64,000 nucleotides of DNA from Devosia chinhatensis (GTDB taxonomy: Bacteria; Pseudomonadota; Alphaproteobacteria; Rhizobiales; Devosiaceae): assembly GCF_000969445.1 (NCBI RefSeq), contig NZ_JZEY01000061.1, positions 1,245,547 to 1,309,546 of the forward strand. The letters run 5' to 3'. Shown one piece after another: positions 8,058 to 16,961 of this stretch (within the stretch, counting starts at the first letter, position 1; the number at the start of each line of letters is the position of its first letter). A model generated the notes under the pieces. The model did no database searches and had not been told where the DNA came from. It saw only the letters and a program-made list of their open reading frames with translations. The position numbers were made by a program, and so were the translations under genes.

Positions 8058-8878
8058 TGCGGTCCCTGTTCAAGCGCTGCATGTCAGCCTTGGCCTGCCT
8101 GCTTCTCGCCTTGCCGGCAGCGGCACAGCCGCTGCCTTATCACGTCGACCCGGACGCCCGCGAAATCCTGCCAAATCTGCAACCGGTGCCGGCCATCCGC
8201 TTCCTGACCACGGCCGATTTTCCACCGTTCAATTTCCGCGATCCGGGTGGCGAACTGATTGGCTTTAATATCGATCTGGCACGACGGATCTGTATCGAGG
8301 TCAATGTGGCCTGCACCATCCAGGCCTGGCCCTGGGACCAGGCTGCAAATGCGCTGGCCGACAATCAGGGCGATGCGCTGATCGCCGGCCTGTCCATGAC
8401 CCCTGAGAATGGCGAGCTTTACGACTTCTCTTCGGTCTATCTGGCGCTGCCCGGACGCTTTCTCACCCGGGCGCAGGCCGTAGAGGGCTTTCGAGCCGAA
8501 ACGCTCGACGGACAAAAGGTGTCGGTCCGCGCCGGCAGCGCGCATGAGCAATTCCTGATCCGATACTTGCCGAACATCGAGCGGATGGAATTCGACGACG
8601 AACTCGAAGCGCTGGAGGCTGTGAAATCGGGTAGCGTTGCCGCGTTTTTCGGAGACGCCATGCGCGCCTCCTTCTGGCTCAACGACAATCTGGCCTGTTG
8701 CGGCTTTGCTGGCGAGCCCTATTTCCGCCCCGACCTTTTCGGGGACGGGTTGTCGATCGCAATGCCCGCCGGGAACGACGCCGTCCGCCATGCCATTGAC
8801 TGGGCTTTGGTGCGGCTCAAGCAAAACGGCGCGCTCGATGAACTCTACCTGCGCTGGTTCCCCGTCGGCTTCTACTAG
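8057..8878 (+). CDS. Family 3 periplasmic solute-binding protein (polar amino-acid type)
   Basis: 273 residues with an N-terminal signal peptide (hydrophobic run MSALACLLLALPAAAQ). The mature part opens with the SBP family-3 motif RFLTTADFPPFNFRDPGGELIGFNIDLAR, followed by EVNVACTIQAWPWDQ and the GSAHEQFL hinge region. It binds a small amino-acid-like ligand in the periplasm. It overlaps metZ by 1 base (TGATG) and should be co-transcribed under the SAM-II switch. That suggests a sulfur amino acid or precursor as ligand, but no permease or ATPase is adjacent, so this is inference. Confidence 0.8.
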   Translation: MRSLFKRCMSALACLLLALPAAAQPLPYHVDPDAREILPNLQPVPAIRFLTTADFPPFNFRDPGGELIGFNIDLARRICIEVNVACTIQAWPWDQAANALADNQGDALIAGLSMTPENGELYDFSSVYLALPGRFLTRAQAVEGFRAETLDGQKVSVRAGSAHEQFLIRYLPNIERMEFDDELEALEAVKSGSVAAFFGDAMRASFWLNDNLACCGFAGEPYFRPDLFGDGLSIAMPAGNDAVRHAIDWALVRLKQNGALDELYLRWFPVGFY

Positions 8879-8888
8879 GCTTGTCGGC

Positions 8889-9302
8889 TCAAGCCGGAAG
8901 CTTGCGGTGCCGGGCGCGGGCTGCGACCTCGATCGCGGCGGTCGTCAGCCGGTCAAGGCTCAGCTTGTCGCGCAGCAATTCGAGAAAGCGCAACTCTTCC
9001 TGTTCGAGATAGAGGTCAACAGCGGTGACTTCGACGGCCAGCGCATAGGCCGTGTCCTGCAGCTTGGCCGGCAGGACGGCAATCGCATCGTCCAGCACCT
9101 TGTCGAGGCCGTCCTGCCCGTTGAGGATGTCGGCGCATTGGTTGGCGACTGTTTCAAGCCGAGTGCGATCAAAACCCTCGAAAACCGGCAGGCGGTCGAT
9201 CAGCGCGGTGATGCGCGTCAGTTCCTTTTCGGTTATGGCGCTGTCCGATGTCGCGGCAACGATCATCACGTGAATGAGGGCATCTTGGGCTTGGCTGGTC
9301 AT
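8889..9302 (-). CDS. TerB-like tellurite-resistance family protein
   Basis: 137 residues from the ATG at 9302 (a TTG at 9332 would add 10). All-alpha, acidic, with the TerB pattern: two helical halves carrying acidic E/D positions (SAITEKELTRI and VDLYLEQEELRFLELLRDKL). TerB-domain proteins act in a membrane-associated stress system, often with TerC or TelA partners. None is adjacent here; a possible TelA-like gene lies at 29478-30698. It is convergent with the solute-binding protein and divergent from lysyl-tRNA synthetase. Function in this organism is unknown. Confidence 0.7.
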   Translation of the reverse strand: MTSQAQDALIHVMIVAATSDSAITEKELTRITALIDRLPVFEGFDRTRLETVANQCADILNGQDGLDKVLDDAIAVLPAKLQDTAYALAVEVTAVDLYLEQEELRFLELLRDKLSLDRLTTAAIEVAARARHRKLPA

Positions 9303-9446
9303 CGCGCTATTCCGTGGAACAAAACTCGACAAGAGTTAGGGTTTCCAGAGCAGGCATGCAACGGCCTGCGACATTGACGGCGACCGCTAATCGGTGCACA
9401 GAGCCTTCTTCGTCTTCTCCCGTCATTTTTGAAAGGCCGCAACCCA

Positions 9447-11060
9447 GTGTCGCCCGCCGCTCTGCCTGCCCTTGACCCGTCCTTTTTCGAGCCCGCGCAG
9501 AATGCCCGCGCCTGGCCGTTCGAGGAAGCACGCAAGATCGTCAAACGGCTGGAAAAGTCGGGCAAGGGCGAGGCGGTTTTCGAAACCGGTTATGGTCCCT
9601 CGGGCCTTCCTCACATCGGCACCTTCGGCGAAGTGGCCCGCACCACCATGGTGCGCACGGCCTTTCGCCTGTTGACGCGCGATCAGGTGCCGACCCGGCT
9701 CATCTGCTTCTCCGATGACCTCGACGGCATGCGCAAGATTCCCGATACCGTCCCCTCCAAGGAGGCGATGGAGCCGCATCTGCAAAAGCCACTGACCGCG
9801 GTCCCCGATCCCTGGACCAATGAGTTTGCGAGCTTTGGCGATCACAACAATGCCATGCTGCGCCGCTTCCTCGATACGTTCGGCTTCGACTATGAATTTG
9901 CCAGTGCCACCGACTATTACAAGTCCGGCCGCTTCGATCATGTGCTGCGCCTGGCGACCGAGCGCTATGACGACATCATGAAGGTCATGCTGCCCACCTT
10001 GGGGCCCGAGCGGCAGGCCACATATTCGCCTTTCCTGCCGATCTCCCCGATTTCCGGCCGTGTGCTCTATGTGCCCATGAAGGAAGTCAACGCCAAGGAT
10101 GGCACCGTCACCTTCACCGACGAGGACGGCCGGGACACGACCGTGCCGGTCACCGGCGGCCATGTGAAAATGCAGTGGAAGCCCGATTTCGGCATGCGCT
10201 GGGCCGCGCTCGACGTCGATTTCGAAATGTTCGGCAAGGACCACCAGACAAATCAGCACATCTACGACAAGATTTGCGCGATCCTGGGCGGAACGCCGCC
10301 GGAGCATTATGTGTTCGAGCTGTTCCTCGACGCGGAAGGCCAGAAGATTTCCAAGTCCAAGGGCAACGGCCTGACCATCGACGAATGGCTGACCTATGCA
10401 GCCACGGAAAGCCTGGGCCTTTACATGTTCCAAAAGCCAAGGGTGGCCAAGCGCCTGCATTTCGATGTCATTCCGCGCACCGTCGACGACTATTACACCC
10501 ACGTCGCGGCCTACCAAGGTCAGGATGCGTCGGCGCGCCTCGAAAACCCGGCCTTCCATGTCCACTATGGCGATGTGCCCAATCCCGATGTGCCGCTCAG
10601 CTTCGCTCTGCTGCTCAATCTGGTCGCCACGGCCAATGCGCAGGACACCAAGGTCATGTGGGGCTTCATCTCTCGCTATATTCCGGGCGCCAGTGCGACC
10701 ACCCATCCCGAGCTCGACAAGCTCGCCGGCTACGCGGTGCGCTACTTCAACGACAAGGTCAAACCCTTCAAGACCTATCGCGCTCCGACCGATATCGAGC
10801 GTACGGCTCTGCAGGATTTGCACGACAGGCTCGGTGACCAGCTGGGGTCCACCAATGCGGAAGACCTGCAGAACCTCGTCTACGAGATCGGCAAGAAGTA
10901 TGAATTCGAGCCGCTCCGCGATTGGTTCAAGGCGATCTACCAGGTTCTGCTCGGCGACGATCAAGGCCCACGCTTCGGATCGTTCATCGCTCTTTACGGC
11001 GTTGCAGAAACCCGTAAGCTGATTGCCGATGCTCTTGCCGGCAAGATGCTCGCAAGCTGA
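9447..11060 (+). CDS. lysK: Lysyl-tRNA synthetase, class I
   Basis: 537 residues from a GTG at 9447 with GAAAGG about 10 bases upstream. The class I aminoacyl-tRNA synthetase signatures are present: HIGTF (residues 56-60, the HIGH motif) and KISKSKGN (about residue 300, the KMSKS motif). It charges tRNA-Lys. Alphaproteobacteria typically carry this archaeal-type class I enzyme in place of the class II LysS. It is monocistronic, followed by a strong hairpin. An alternative TTG start at 9429 would add six residues. Confidence 0.95.
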   Translation: MSPAALPALDPSFFEPAQNARAWPFEEARKIVKRLEKSGKGEAVFETGYGPSGLPHIGTFGEVARTTMVRTAFRLLTRDQVPTRLICFSDDLDGMRKIPDTVPSKEAMEPHLQKPLTAVPDPWTNEFASFGDHNNAMLRRFLDTFGFDYEFASATDYYKSGRFDHVLRLATERYDDIMKVMLPTLGPERQATYSPFLPISPISGRVLYVPMKEVNAKDGTVTFTDEDGRDTTVPVTGGHVKMQWKPDFGMRWAALDVDFEMFGKDHQTNQHIYDKICAILGGTPPEHYVFELFLDAEGQKISKSKGNGLTIDEWLTYAATESLGLYMFQKPRVAKRLHFDVIPRTVDDYYTHVAAYQGQDASARLENPAFHVHYGDVPNPDVPLSFALLLNLVATANAQDTKVMWGFISRYIPGASATTHPELDKLAGYAVRYFNDKVKPFKTYRAPTDIERTALQDLHDRLGDQLGSTNAEDLQNLVYEIGKKYEFEPLRDWFKAIYQVLLGDDQGPRFGSFIALYGVAETRKLIADALAGKMLAS

Positions 11061-11069
11061 CAAGGTCCT

Positions 11070-11097
11070 GGAAGTGGGCAGCCTTTTGCCCGCTTCC
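11070..11097 (+). terminator. Terminator-like hairpin after lysK
   Basis: 11-bp stem GGAAGTGGGCA / TGCCCGCTTCC (one G-T pair) with a GCCTTT loop, starting 9 bases after the LysRS stop. No clear T-run follows. Confidence 0.5.
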
Positions 11098-11162
11098 GCG
11101 TTCACACGGTGCTGCGTCCCGCAGCTGCGTCGAAGCGGGAGTGGCGCCCCTGAGGGTTGAAT

Positions 11163-12197
11163 GTGGGTGCACTAGGCTTTGGTTCGACGCTGCTCACCAC
11201 AGCGGAGAATTTTCGGAAAAGGCCAGTCTTGGCCTACCTCGTGGCTATTGCCGCGGTCGCCCTGGCTCTTCTGGTGCGCTTTCTCGTCAACGACGCCTTG
11301 CCGACTGGCTTTCCGTATCTCACCTTCTTTCCCGCCGTTCTGCTGACCGCGTTTTTCTGCGGCACTGGCCCGGGCATCGTGGCCGCCATGCTCTCGGTCG
11401 TTGCAGCCTGGTACTGGTTCATCCCGCCGTTCAATTCATTTTCGCTCGACTATCAAAGCACCATTGCCGTGGTGTTCTTCGTCGCCATCCTGTCGGCCGA
11501 TATCCTGATCATTCATCTGATGCATTCCTCGCTGCGCCGTCTCAAGCAGGAGCAGGCACGGACCGCCCATCTCCTCGAGCGCCAGCACACTCTATTTGAG
11601 GAATTGCAGCACCGCACAGCCAACAATATGTCGTTTATCGGCGCCCTGCTCTCGATGCACAAGCGCCGCGCCGCACATAGTCCAGAGGTCAAGTCGGTGT
11701 TCGAGGATGCCGCCAGCCGGCTCGAGTCGATGGCGCGGATTCATCGTCGCCTGTACGATCCGACCAATAACGACCTTCCCCTTGGCGCCTATCTCGAGGA
11801 TTTGCTGCGCGACGTATTCGAAAGTGCAGGCCGGGAGGATATCGCGATCGATGTCCGGACCAATATCGGCCGGCTCGACGTCAATCGCCTGATCACCCTT
11901 TCGCTTCTGGTCAGCGAACTGGCGACCAATTCGATCAAGCATGCCTATATGGACCGCCAGGGGCGCTTCTCCATCCTGCTGGAAGATCAGGGCGACATGA
12001 TCTGCGTTACGGTACGCGACGATGGCCCGGGTTTCCCTGCGGGTTTTGATCCGAGCGCAAGCGACAGGCTGGGGTTCCGGGTGCTTTCGAGCTTCGTGCG
12101 TAATCTCGACGGCAAGCTTGATTTCCGTAGCGAGAACGGCGCGCTGACGATCATAACCTTCCCTTCAGCCGATCCGAAGGCTGCGGCGACGGCTTGA
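11163..12197 (+). CDS. Membrane sensor histidine kinase, HisKA_2/HWE-like, with DUF4118 input domain
   Basis: 344 residues from a GTG at 11163 (GAGGG 6 bases upstream; TTG at 11157 is possible). Residues about 20-120 hold four hydrophobic helices with PYLTFFPAVLL and WYWFIPPFNSF, typical of the KdpD-type DUF4118 membrane domain. A short coiled linker follows, then the H-box EELQHRTANNM with phospho-acceptor His150, and an ATPase domain with SELATNSIKHAY, DDGPGFP and RLGFRVLSSFV. It presumably phosphorylates a separate response regulator. None is encoded next to it, so it is an orphan kinase; signal unknown. PhyR/general-stress kinases share this fold. Confidence 0.83.
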   Translation: MGALGFGSTLLTTAENFRKRPVLAYLVAIAAVALALLVRFLVNDALPTGFPYLTFFPAVLLTAFFCGTGPGIVAAMLSVVAAWYWFIPPFNSFSLDYQSTIAVVFFVAILSADILIIHLMHSSLRRLKQEQARTAHLLERQHTLFEELQHRTANNMSFIGALLSMHKRRAAHSPEVKSVFEDAASRLESMARIHRRLYDPTNNDLPLGAYLEDLLRDVFESAGREDIAIDVRTNIGRLDVNRLITLSLLVSELATNSIKHAYMDRQGRFSILLEDQGDMICVTVRDDGPGFPAGFDPSASDRLGFRVLSSFVRNLDGKLDFRSENGALTIITFPSADPKAAATA

Positions 12198-12198
12198 G

Positions 12199-12846
12199 CT
12201 ATTGGCTCGCCCAGATGATGCGGGCCACCCATTCAACCTCGCCCAGCTCCAGCACGCGGGGCGCATAGGCCGGGTTGAGCGAATGCAGTTCGATCTGCCG
12301 GGCGCTTTGCCGCGCCAGGATCTTGGCCATCACCTCGCCGTCGCGTGTCTTGACCACCACCCGATCTCCTCGGCGCACCTGCTCGGTGGGGGAAACCACG
12401 ATACGGTCTCCCTCGCGATAAAGCGGCTCCATGCTGTCGCCGGTGACTTCAAGCGCATAGATGCCGCTATCGGTCGGGGTGGGCAAAACGATTTCGTCCC
12501 AACCCTGTCCTACGGGAAAGCCTGCGCTGTCAAAAAAGCCGCCTGCGCCAGCCTGGGCCAAGCCAAGAAGCGGCACCGTCCGCTGCGGGGGCTCGGCAAA
12601 GCCGCCCTGTTGCAGGAAGGCGCCTGTGCCGGCGAGGAAGGAGTCGAAGCTCTCGCCGGTCGCTTCGAGAATCTTGGCAATGCTCTCGGTCGAGGGCCAG
12701 CGCTCGCGTCCATCCTTGCTGACACGCTTTGAGACATTGAAGGCGGTCGCGTCCAATCCGGCCAGACGGGCCAGAGCCGAGACCGAATGGCCATGGCGAC
12801 GCGCCAAGGCGTCGATGCCATCCCAAATGGCCCTGTGTGAAAGCAT
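12199..12846 (-). CDS. HTH transcriptional repressor with S24 (LexA/CI-like) peptidase domain
   Basis: 215 residues. The N-terminal helix-turn-helix (about 20-65: GHSVSALARLAGLDATAFNVSKR) precedes an S24 autopeptidase fold. The catalytic Ser lies in VTGDSMEPLYREGDRI and the Lys in VVVKTRDGEVMAKIL; a possible self-cleavage stretch QAGAGGFFD precedes the domain. The layout is that of phage CI-like repressors. This gene stands alone among core genes with no phage genes nearby, and similar free-standing regulators are common in Hyphomicrobiales. It converges on the histidine kinase gene (1-base gap). Target genes and trigger are unknown. Confidence 0.8.
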   Translation of the reverse strand: MLSHRAIWDGIDALARRHGHSVSALARLAGLDATAFNVSKRVSKDGRERWPSTESIAKILEATGESFDSFLAGTGAFLQQGGFAEPPQRTVPLLGLAQAGAGGFFDSAGFPVGQGWDEIVLPTPTDSGIYALEVTGDSMEPLYREGDRIVVSPTEQVRRGDRVVVKTRDGEVMAKILARQSARQIELHSLNPAYAPRVLELGEVEWVARIIWASQ

Positions 12847-12968
12847 CTGGCAATCCTGAAAGGAAAGATATCTTATACCGGGAATACAGTCCTAGGGTAT
12901 TGTCCGCTGCTGGCCTTGTAAAGACGACGTTTACGTTTTACCCCGGCACTGTTCCGTGCAGGTGTGCC

Positions 12969-13331
12969 ATGTCCAACACAAATACGCGCTTGATCTACAA
13001 GATTGCCACTCCAGTCTCGCTGGCCGCCGCCCGGCATTCCGGCCGATATGACGGGATGGCCGTCGATGCCGCCGATGGCTATATGCATTTCTCCACGGCC
13101 GCGCAGCTCGGCGAGACCTTGCGCCTGCACTTCAAGGGGCAGTCCGACCTTGTCATCCTGGCTGTTCGCACCAGTGATCTGGCTGAGCATCTCCTCTGGG
13201 AACCGTCGCGGGGCGGCCAGCTCTTCCCTCATCTCCATGGCGGCCCCCTCGAGATGGGGGCAGTAGAATGGGAGGCATCGGTCAGCGTCGATGACGAGGG
13301 CAATTGCACACTGCCGGAGGCTGTAGAATGA
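12969..13331 (+). CDS. DUF952 domain protein
   Basis: 120 residues, almost entirely one DUF952 domain: LIYKIAT at the start, then YMHFSTAAQLGETLRLHF and LLWEPSRGGQLFPHLHGG, with the conserved HFS and FPHLHG histidine motifs. The domain has an ADP-ribosyltransferase-like fold; the function is unproven. The stop overlaps the pyrD start (ATGA), so the two are translationally coupled, which is common in alphaproteobacteria. The start at 12969 follows AGGTG; a longer upstream reading has no ribosome-binding site. Confidence 0.85.
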   Translation: MSNTNTRLIYKIATPVSLAAARHSGRYDGMAVDAADGYMHFSTAAQLGETLRLHFKGQSDLVILAVRTSDLAEHLLWEPSRGGQLFPHLHGGPLEMGAVEWEASVSVDDEGNCTLPEAVE

Positions 13332-14440
13332 TCTTTTCCGCATTGTCTCCGCTGCTGCGCAATGCCGGTCTTGCAACGCTGACGCGGGACGCGCTGTTGC
13401 GCATGGACCCCGAAACCGCCCATGGCGCCACCATAGCGGCACTGCGCCTCGGGCTCGCGCCGCAGCAGGCGCACAAGGACCCGGCCGAGCTGGCGACGCG
13501 GCTGTGCGGAATCGATCTGTCCAATCCGGTCGGCATGGCCGCCGGCTTCGACAAGAATGCCGAAGTGCCGCTCCAACTAGCCCTGATGGGCTTCGGCATG
13601 ACCGAGATCGGCACTGTCACGCCCCGTCCGCAAGCGGGCAACGACAAGCCGCGCCTCTTCCGGATCAGTGCTGCTGAAGGCGTCATCAATCGCATGGGCT
13701 TCAACAATGAAGGGCACGATGCCGCGTTCGAGCGGCTCAGAGGCCTGCGGGTGCCTGCAGCGCTCGGCGTCAATATTGGAGCCAACAAGGACAGCGCCGA
13801 TTTCGTGGCCGATTACGTGCTTGGCGTCACCCGCTTTGCCGATCTCGCAGATTATCTCACAGTCAACATTTCCTCGCCCAACACGCCGGGCTTGCGCAAC
13901 CTTCAGGCCGACGATGCGCTCCGGCGTCTCCTGGGCGAGGTACTCTCGGCCCGCGCCAAGGCGAAAACACGTGTGCCTGTTCTTCTCAAGATCGCGCCCG
14001 ATCTCGACGAGGCCGGCATGGACACAATCGCCCGGGTGATCCTCGATACTGATCTTGATGGCCTGATCGTCTCCAACACCACGATCAGCCGCGAACCGGT
14101 CACCGACATGGAGAATGCCGACCAGACCGGCGGCCTCTCGGGAAAGCCGCTCTTCGATCTCTCGACCCGTCGGCTGGCGCAGATGCGACAGCGGGTCGGT
14201 GCCATGCCGATCGTGGGTGTGGGTGGTGTTCATTCGCCACAGACCGCCCTCGCAAAGTTCGAGGCCGGCGCCAATGCCATCCAGCTTTATTCCGCGCTGG
14301 TCTTTGGCGGTCTCGACCTTCTCGAGCGCATCAAGCGTGGCCTTGTCGCCGGGGTGCGCGCTGCCGGCAAAAAGAACATTTCCGAACTGGTGGGCACCAA
14401 AACCGAGGATTGGGCTGCAGGCCGCGCCGAGCTGACCTAG
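13328..14440 (+). CDS. pyrD: Dihydroorotate dehydrogenase (quinone), class 2
   Basis: 370 residues. Oxidises dihydroorotate to orotate with FMN and passes electrons to ubiquinone at the inner membrane (pyrimidine synthesis). Class 2 features are an N-terminal membrane-docking helix pair (residues 1-45, MIFSALSPLLRNAGLATLTR), the FMN-site motif GMAAGFDKNAEV, INRMGFNNEG, and the catalytic-serine region NISSPNTPGLR. Late FMN/phosphate motifs are VGVGGVHS and AIQLYSALVFGG. It is coupled to the DUF952 gene. Its TAG stop overlaps the stop of the convergent MATE gene within a CTAG. Confidence 0.96.
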   Translation: MIFSALSPLLRNAGLATLTRDALLRMDPETAHGATIAALRLGLAPQQAHKDPAELATRLCGIDLSNPVGMAAGFDKNAEVPLQLALMGFGMTEIGTVTPRPQAGNDKPRLFRISAAEGVINRMGFNNEGHDAAFERLRGLRVPAALGVNIGANKDSADFVADYVLGVTRFADLADYLTVNISSPNTPGLRNLQADDALRRLLGEVLSARAKAKTRVPVLLKIAPDLDEAGMDTIARVILDTDLDGLIVSNTTISREPVTDMENADQTGGLSGKPLFDLSTRRLAQMRQRVGAMPIVGVGGVHSPQTALAKFEAGANAIQLYSALVFGGLDLLERIKRGLVAGVRAAGKKNISELVGTKTEDWAAGRAELT

Positions 14441-15792
14441 TCAATGGCCTGCGGGCTAAAGAGCGACGCCTTGCGGCGCTCGAGGGCAGCCCAATAGATC
14501 AGGCCGCGCGCCAGAAACCAGCAATGAAGGGCGGCCCAAAGGCCCCAATTGCCCCAGAGCGGCTGAAGGAAAAAGGCAGCGGCAAGGAAGATCACAAGCG
14601 AAGCAATCATGCCATTGCGCATGAGCACATTCTGCGTCGTGCCGATCAGAATGCCATCATAGACAAAGGCCGGCATGAAGGTTAGGGCGCAGAGCGCTGC
14701 CACCGGCATATAGGCCAGCGCATAGGCCCGGACGTCCTCATTGGTGGTCATGAAGCCAATGATATAGGGGCCCGAAAGGTACCAGGCGATCCCCAGGCCC
14801 AGGGCAATCACGAGGCCCCAGATTATGGACAGACGATAGGCGCGGTCGAAGGCGGGGCGCCAGTTCGCCCCCACAGATTTGCCGGTCAATTGCTCGGCTG
14901 CCTGCGCAATACCGTCGAGGAAGAAGCCGACGACCATGAGCAGATTGAGCAAGATCGCATTGGCAGCCAGCGGGACCTCGCCCATGCGCGAACCCTGTGC
15001 GGCAAACCAGGCATAGGCGCCCATCAGGGCCATGGACCGGATCATCAGATCGCGACTGAGCCCGAACATGCGCCGAATGCCCGCCGCATCGCGCATTTCG
15101 CCGGGCGCAATGCGGGCTGCGAGTGCGGCCGGGCCGCCATAATGGCGTGCCAGGATCAGCAGTCCTGCGCTGGCGGCCACCACCTGAGCGATCAACGTCG
15201 AGAGCGCCGCTCCGGCCACGCCGAGCCCCAGTCCATGCACGAACCAAATGGACAAGACGATATTGACCAGATGCAGCAGCAATTGCAGCGCCATGCCGGT
15301 CTTGGCCGCAGCGCGGCCATAGAACCAGCCGAGAAGGGCATAATTGATCAGCGAAAACGGTGCGGACCAGATACGCCAGTGGAAATAGTCGGTCAGCGCG
15401 GTCTCGACCGCAGCGTCCGGTGCCAGCAATCGCACCGCCAACCATAAGATAGGCGAGGCCAGCAGGGCCATGACCAATCCGATGGTTACACCCAGCACCA
15501 GCGAACGGCTGACATGGATCAGTCCATCGCGCGGGTCCCTGGCGCCGACCGATTGCGCCACGAGCCCCGCCGTGCCGATACGCAGGAAGTAGGCGAGTGA
15601 GAACAGAATATCGAAGACGAGAGCGCCCAGCACCAGGCCCCCGAGCAGTGCGGCGTCACCCAGCCTGCCAACGACCGTAATATCCACCAGCCCCACCATG
15701 GGCTCGGTGATAAAGGCGATCGAAGCGGGCAGGGCGATGGTCCAAACGTCCCGGCTGCGGACGCTGAACGGGTGCTGCGGGCGGACGGACAT
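14437..15792 (-). CDS. MATE family efflux transporter (DinF/NorM-like)
   Basis: 451 residues from the ATG at 15792 (a TTG at 15810 would add six). About 12 membrane segments in two homologous halves. MATE hallmarks are ALPASIAFITEPMVGLVDITVVGRLGD at the start of helix 1 and the matching second-half segment. It exports cationic drugs, dyes or metabolites using Na+ or H+. It stands alone between convergent pyrD and the upstream kinase gene. Substrate not predictable. Confidence 0.88.
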   Translation of the reverse strand: MSVRPQHPFSVRSRDVWTIALPASIAFITEPMVGLVDITVVGRLGDAALLGGLVLGALVFDILFSLAYFLRIGTAGLVAQSVGARDPRDGLIHVSRSLVLGVTIGLVMALLASPILWLAVRLLAPDAAVETALTDYFHWRIWSAPFSLINYALLGWFYGRAAAKTGMALQLLLHLVNIVLSIWFVHGLGLGVAGAALSTLIAQVVAASAGLLILARHYGGPAALAARIAPGEMRDAAGIRRMFGLSRDLMIRSMALMGAYAWFAAQGSRMGEVPLAANAILLNLLMVVGFFLDGIAQAAEQLTGKSVGANWRPAFDRAYRLSIIWGLVIALGLGIAWYLSGPYIIGFMTTNEDVRAYALAYMPVAALCALTFMPAFVYDGILIGTTQNVLMRNGMIASLVIFLAAAFFLQPLWGNWGLWAALHCWFLARGLIYWAALERRKASLFSPQAID

Positions 15793-15886
15793 GAAGAAGC
15801 GACTCGGCAAGATCGGGCGAGAAAATCAGCCTAGCCACAAGATCGCTGCGGGGAAAGCGACTGCTAAGGGCTACTTCTCAAGGCCT

Positions 15887-16558
15887 TCAACGGTCCACCA
15901 CCATGTCAAAGATCACGTCGGCCCGGTCGCGCGAGGCCTCGACGAGATCGTAGTTCGGCAGGTCGTTGCGCTCGATATGGGCTTTGTTGCGTTCCGCCGA
16001 GAAAAGCCCTTCCTCCCCGTGTCGCTTCATCAGTCGGTCACGCACCGTATCGCGCGGCACATGGATGAACACGGCATAGTTAAGCAGCGCCTTGACGCCG
16101 GCCCAGGGCCCTTCCGTTAGCAGCAGATAATTGCCTTCCACCACCAGCACCTTTACGTCCGGCACAACGGTGAAGGCATCGTCCACCACATCCTCGATCT
16201 TGCGGCTATAACCCGGGCCGCTGACGGCATCATTGGCGTGCTTGAGCCGGTTGAGAAAGGTGACGAAGGCTGCGCCCTCGAATGTGTGGGGAGCGCCCTT
16301 GTAGTCGGTCTGCCCCATGGCCTCGATCTTGGCATGCCGCATGTGAAAGCCGTCCATGGGAACATAGGCGGCGCTGCCCGGCTTGACCGCATTGAGCATG
16401 GCGACCAGTTCCACCGCGAGGGTGGACTTGCCCGATCCCGGCCCGCCGGCCAGCCCGATGGCGATCCGCCGGCCGTCGGCGGCACTTTCCATTTCAAGAA
16501 TATGCGGCACAAGGCGCGACAGGGCCTGCGCCGGGGTCAAATGGATCGTTTCGGCCAT
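15887..16558 (-). CDS. P-loop nucleoside/sugar kinase of the uridine kinase/PanK fold (FrcK-like)
   Basis: 223 residues. Walker A GLAGGPGSGKSTLAVELV near residue 35, substrate-loop YVPMDGFHMRHAKIE, KGAPHTFEG, VVEGNYLLLTEGPW and HVPRDTVRDRLMKRH. This is the phosphoribulokinase/uridine kinase superfamily, in the branch of proteins annotated as nucleoside/nucleotide kinase. S. meliloti FrcK, encoded at the end of the frc operon, belongs to the same branch. Here the gene is 10 kb from frcA on the other strand and forms a pair with the small membrane protein downstream of its own promoter. The true substrate is unknown. Confidence 0.75.
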   Translation of the reverse strand: MAETIHLTPAQALSRLVPHILEMESAADGRRIAIGLAGGPGSGKSTLAVELVAMLNAVKPGSAAYVPMDGFHMRHAKIEAMGQTDYKGAPHTFEGAAFVTFLNRLKHANDAVSGPGYSRKIEDVVDDAFTVVPDVKVLVVEGNYLLLTEGPWAGVKALLNYAVFIHVPRDTVRDRLMKRHGEEGLFSAERNKAHIERNDLPNYDLVEASRDRADVIFDMVVDR

Positions 16559-16559
16559 G

Positions 16560-16847
16560 TCAGCGTCCCCGCGTCAGGCGCAGCAAAAGCCAGATGGGCA
16601 GAACAATCGCGGCGCCGGCCAGAATATAGGCGCCCATTTGCCTGAACACGCCCGCCCCGTCACGGAGCGCTTCTCGCACCATATCCACCGCTCCGCGCAC
16701 CAGATCAACGGCATCAAAGCCAAAGACCGACATCACAAATCCGACCAGAAGCGACAAAAGGACCAGCTTGATGATCACCGACGCTGGGCGGCCGCCCATC
16801 ATTCGCTCCAATGCGGAACGGTTATGCGGTCGATATTCTTCTGTCAT
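16560..16847 (-). CDS. Small two-helix membrane protein (DUF6460-like)
   Basis: 95 residues from the ATG at 16847 (GGAG about 7 bases upstream; ATG at 16859 is the alternative). A hydrophilic N-terminus is followed by two membrane helices (about 25-45 IIKLVLLSLLVGFVMSV and 72-92 GAYILAGAAIVLPIWLLL) joined by an amphipathic stretch DLVRGAVDMVREALRDG. It resembles a short alphaproteobacterial integral-membrane family I recall as DUF6460; that name needs checking. It lies 1 base upstream of the kinase gene, so they form an operon. Function unknown. Confidence 0.7.
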   Translation of the reverse strand: MTEEYRPHNRSALERMMGGRPASVIIKLVLLSLLVGFVMSVFGFDAVDLVRGAVDMVREALRDGAGVFRQMGAYILAGAAIVLPIWLLLRLTRGR

Positions 16848-16961
16848 GGCCGGCTCCATTTGGCAGGGTCAAGCCCATCATATAGGCTGTTGGGTGATTT
16901 GTATTAGGTGCTCGGTGTCAGAAAGCTGGTCACATTATCTGCGTGAGCACCGGGTGCCGGC

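Noticed and set aside
9423..11105. 560-codon open frame antisense to lysyl-tRNA synthetase
   Set aside because: The plus strand carries HIGTF and KISKSKGN motifs; the antisense frame is a compositional shadow.
12870..12910. Possible autoregulatory operator (ATACC...GGTAT) of the S24 repressor
   Set aside because: Only five paired bases at each end with a mismatched interior; too weak to call.
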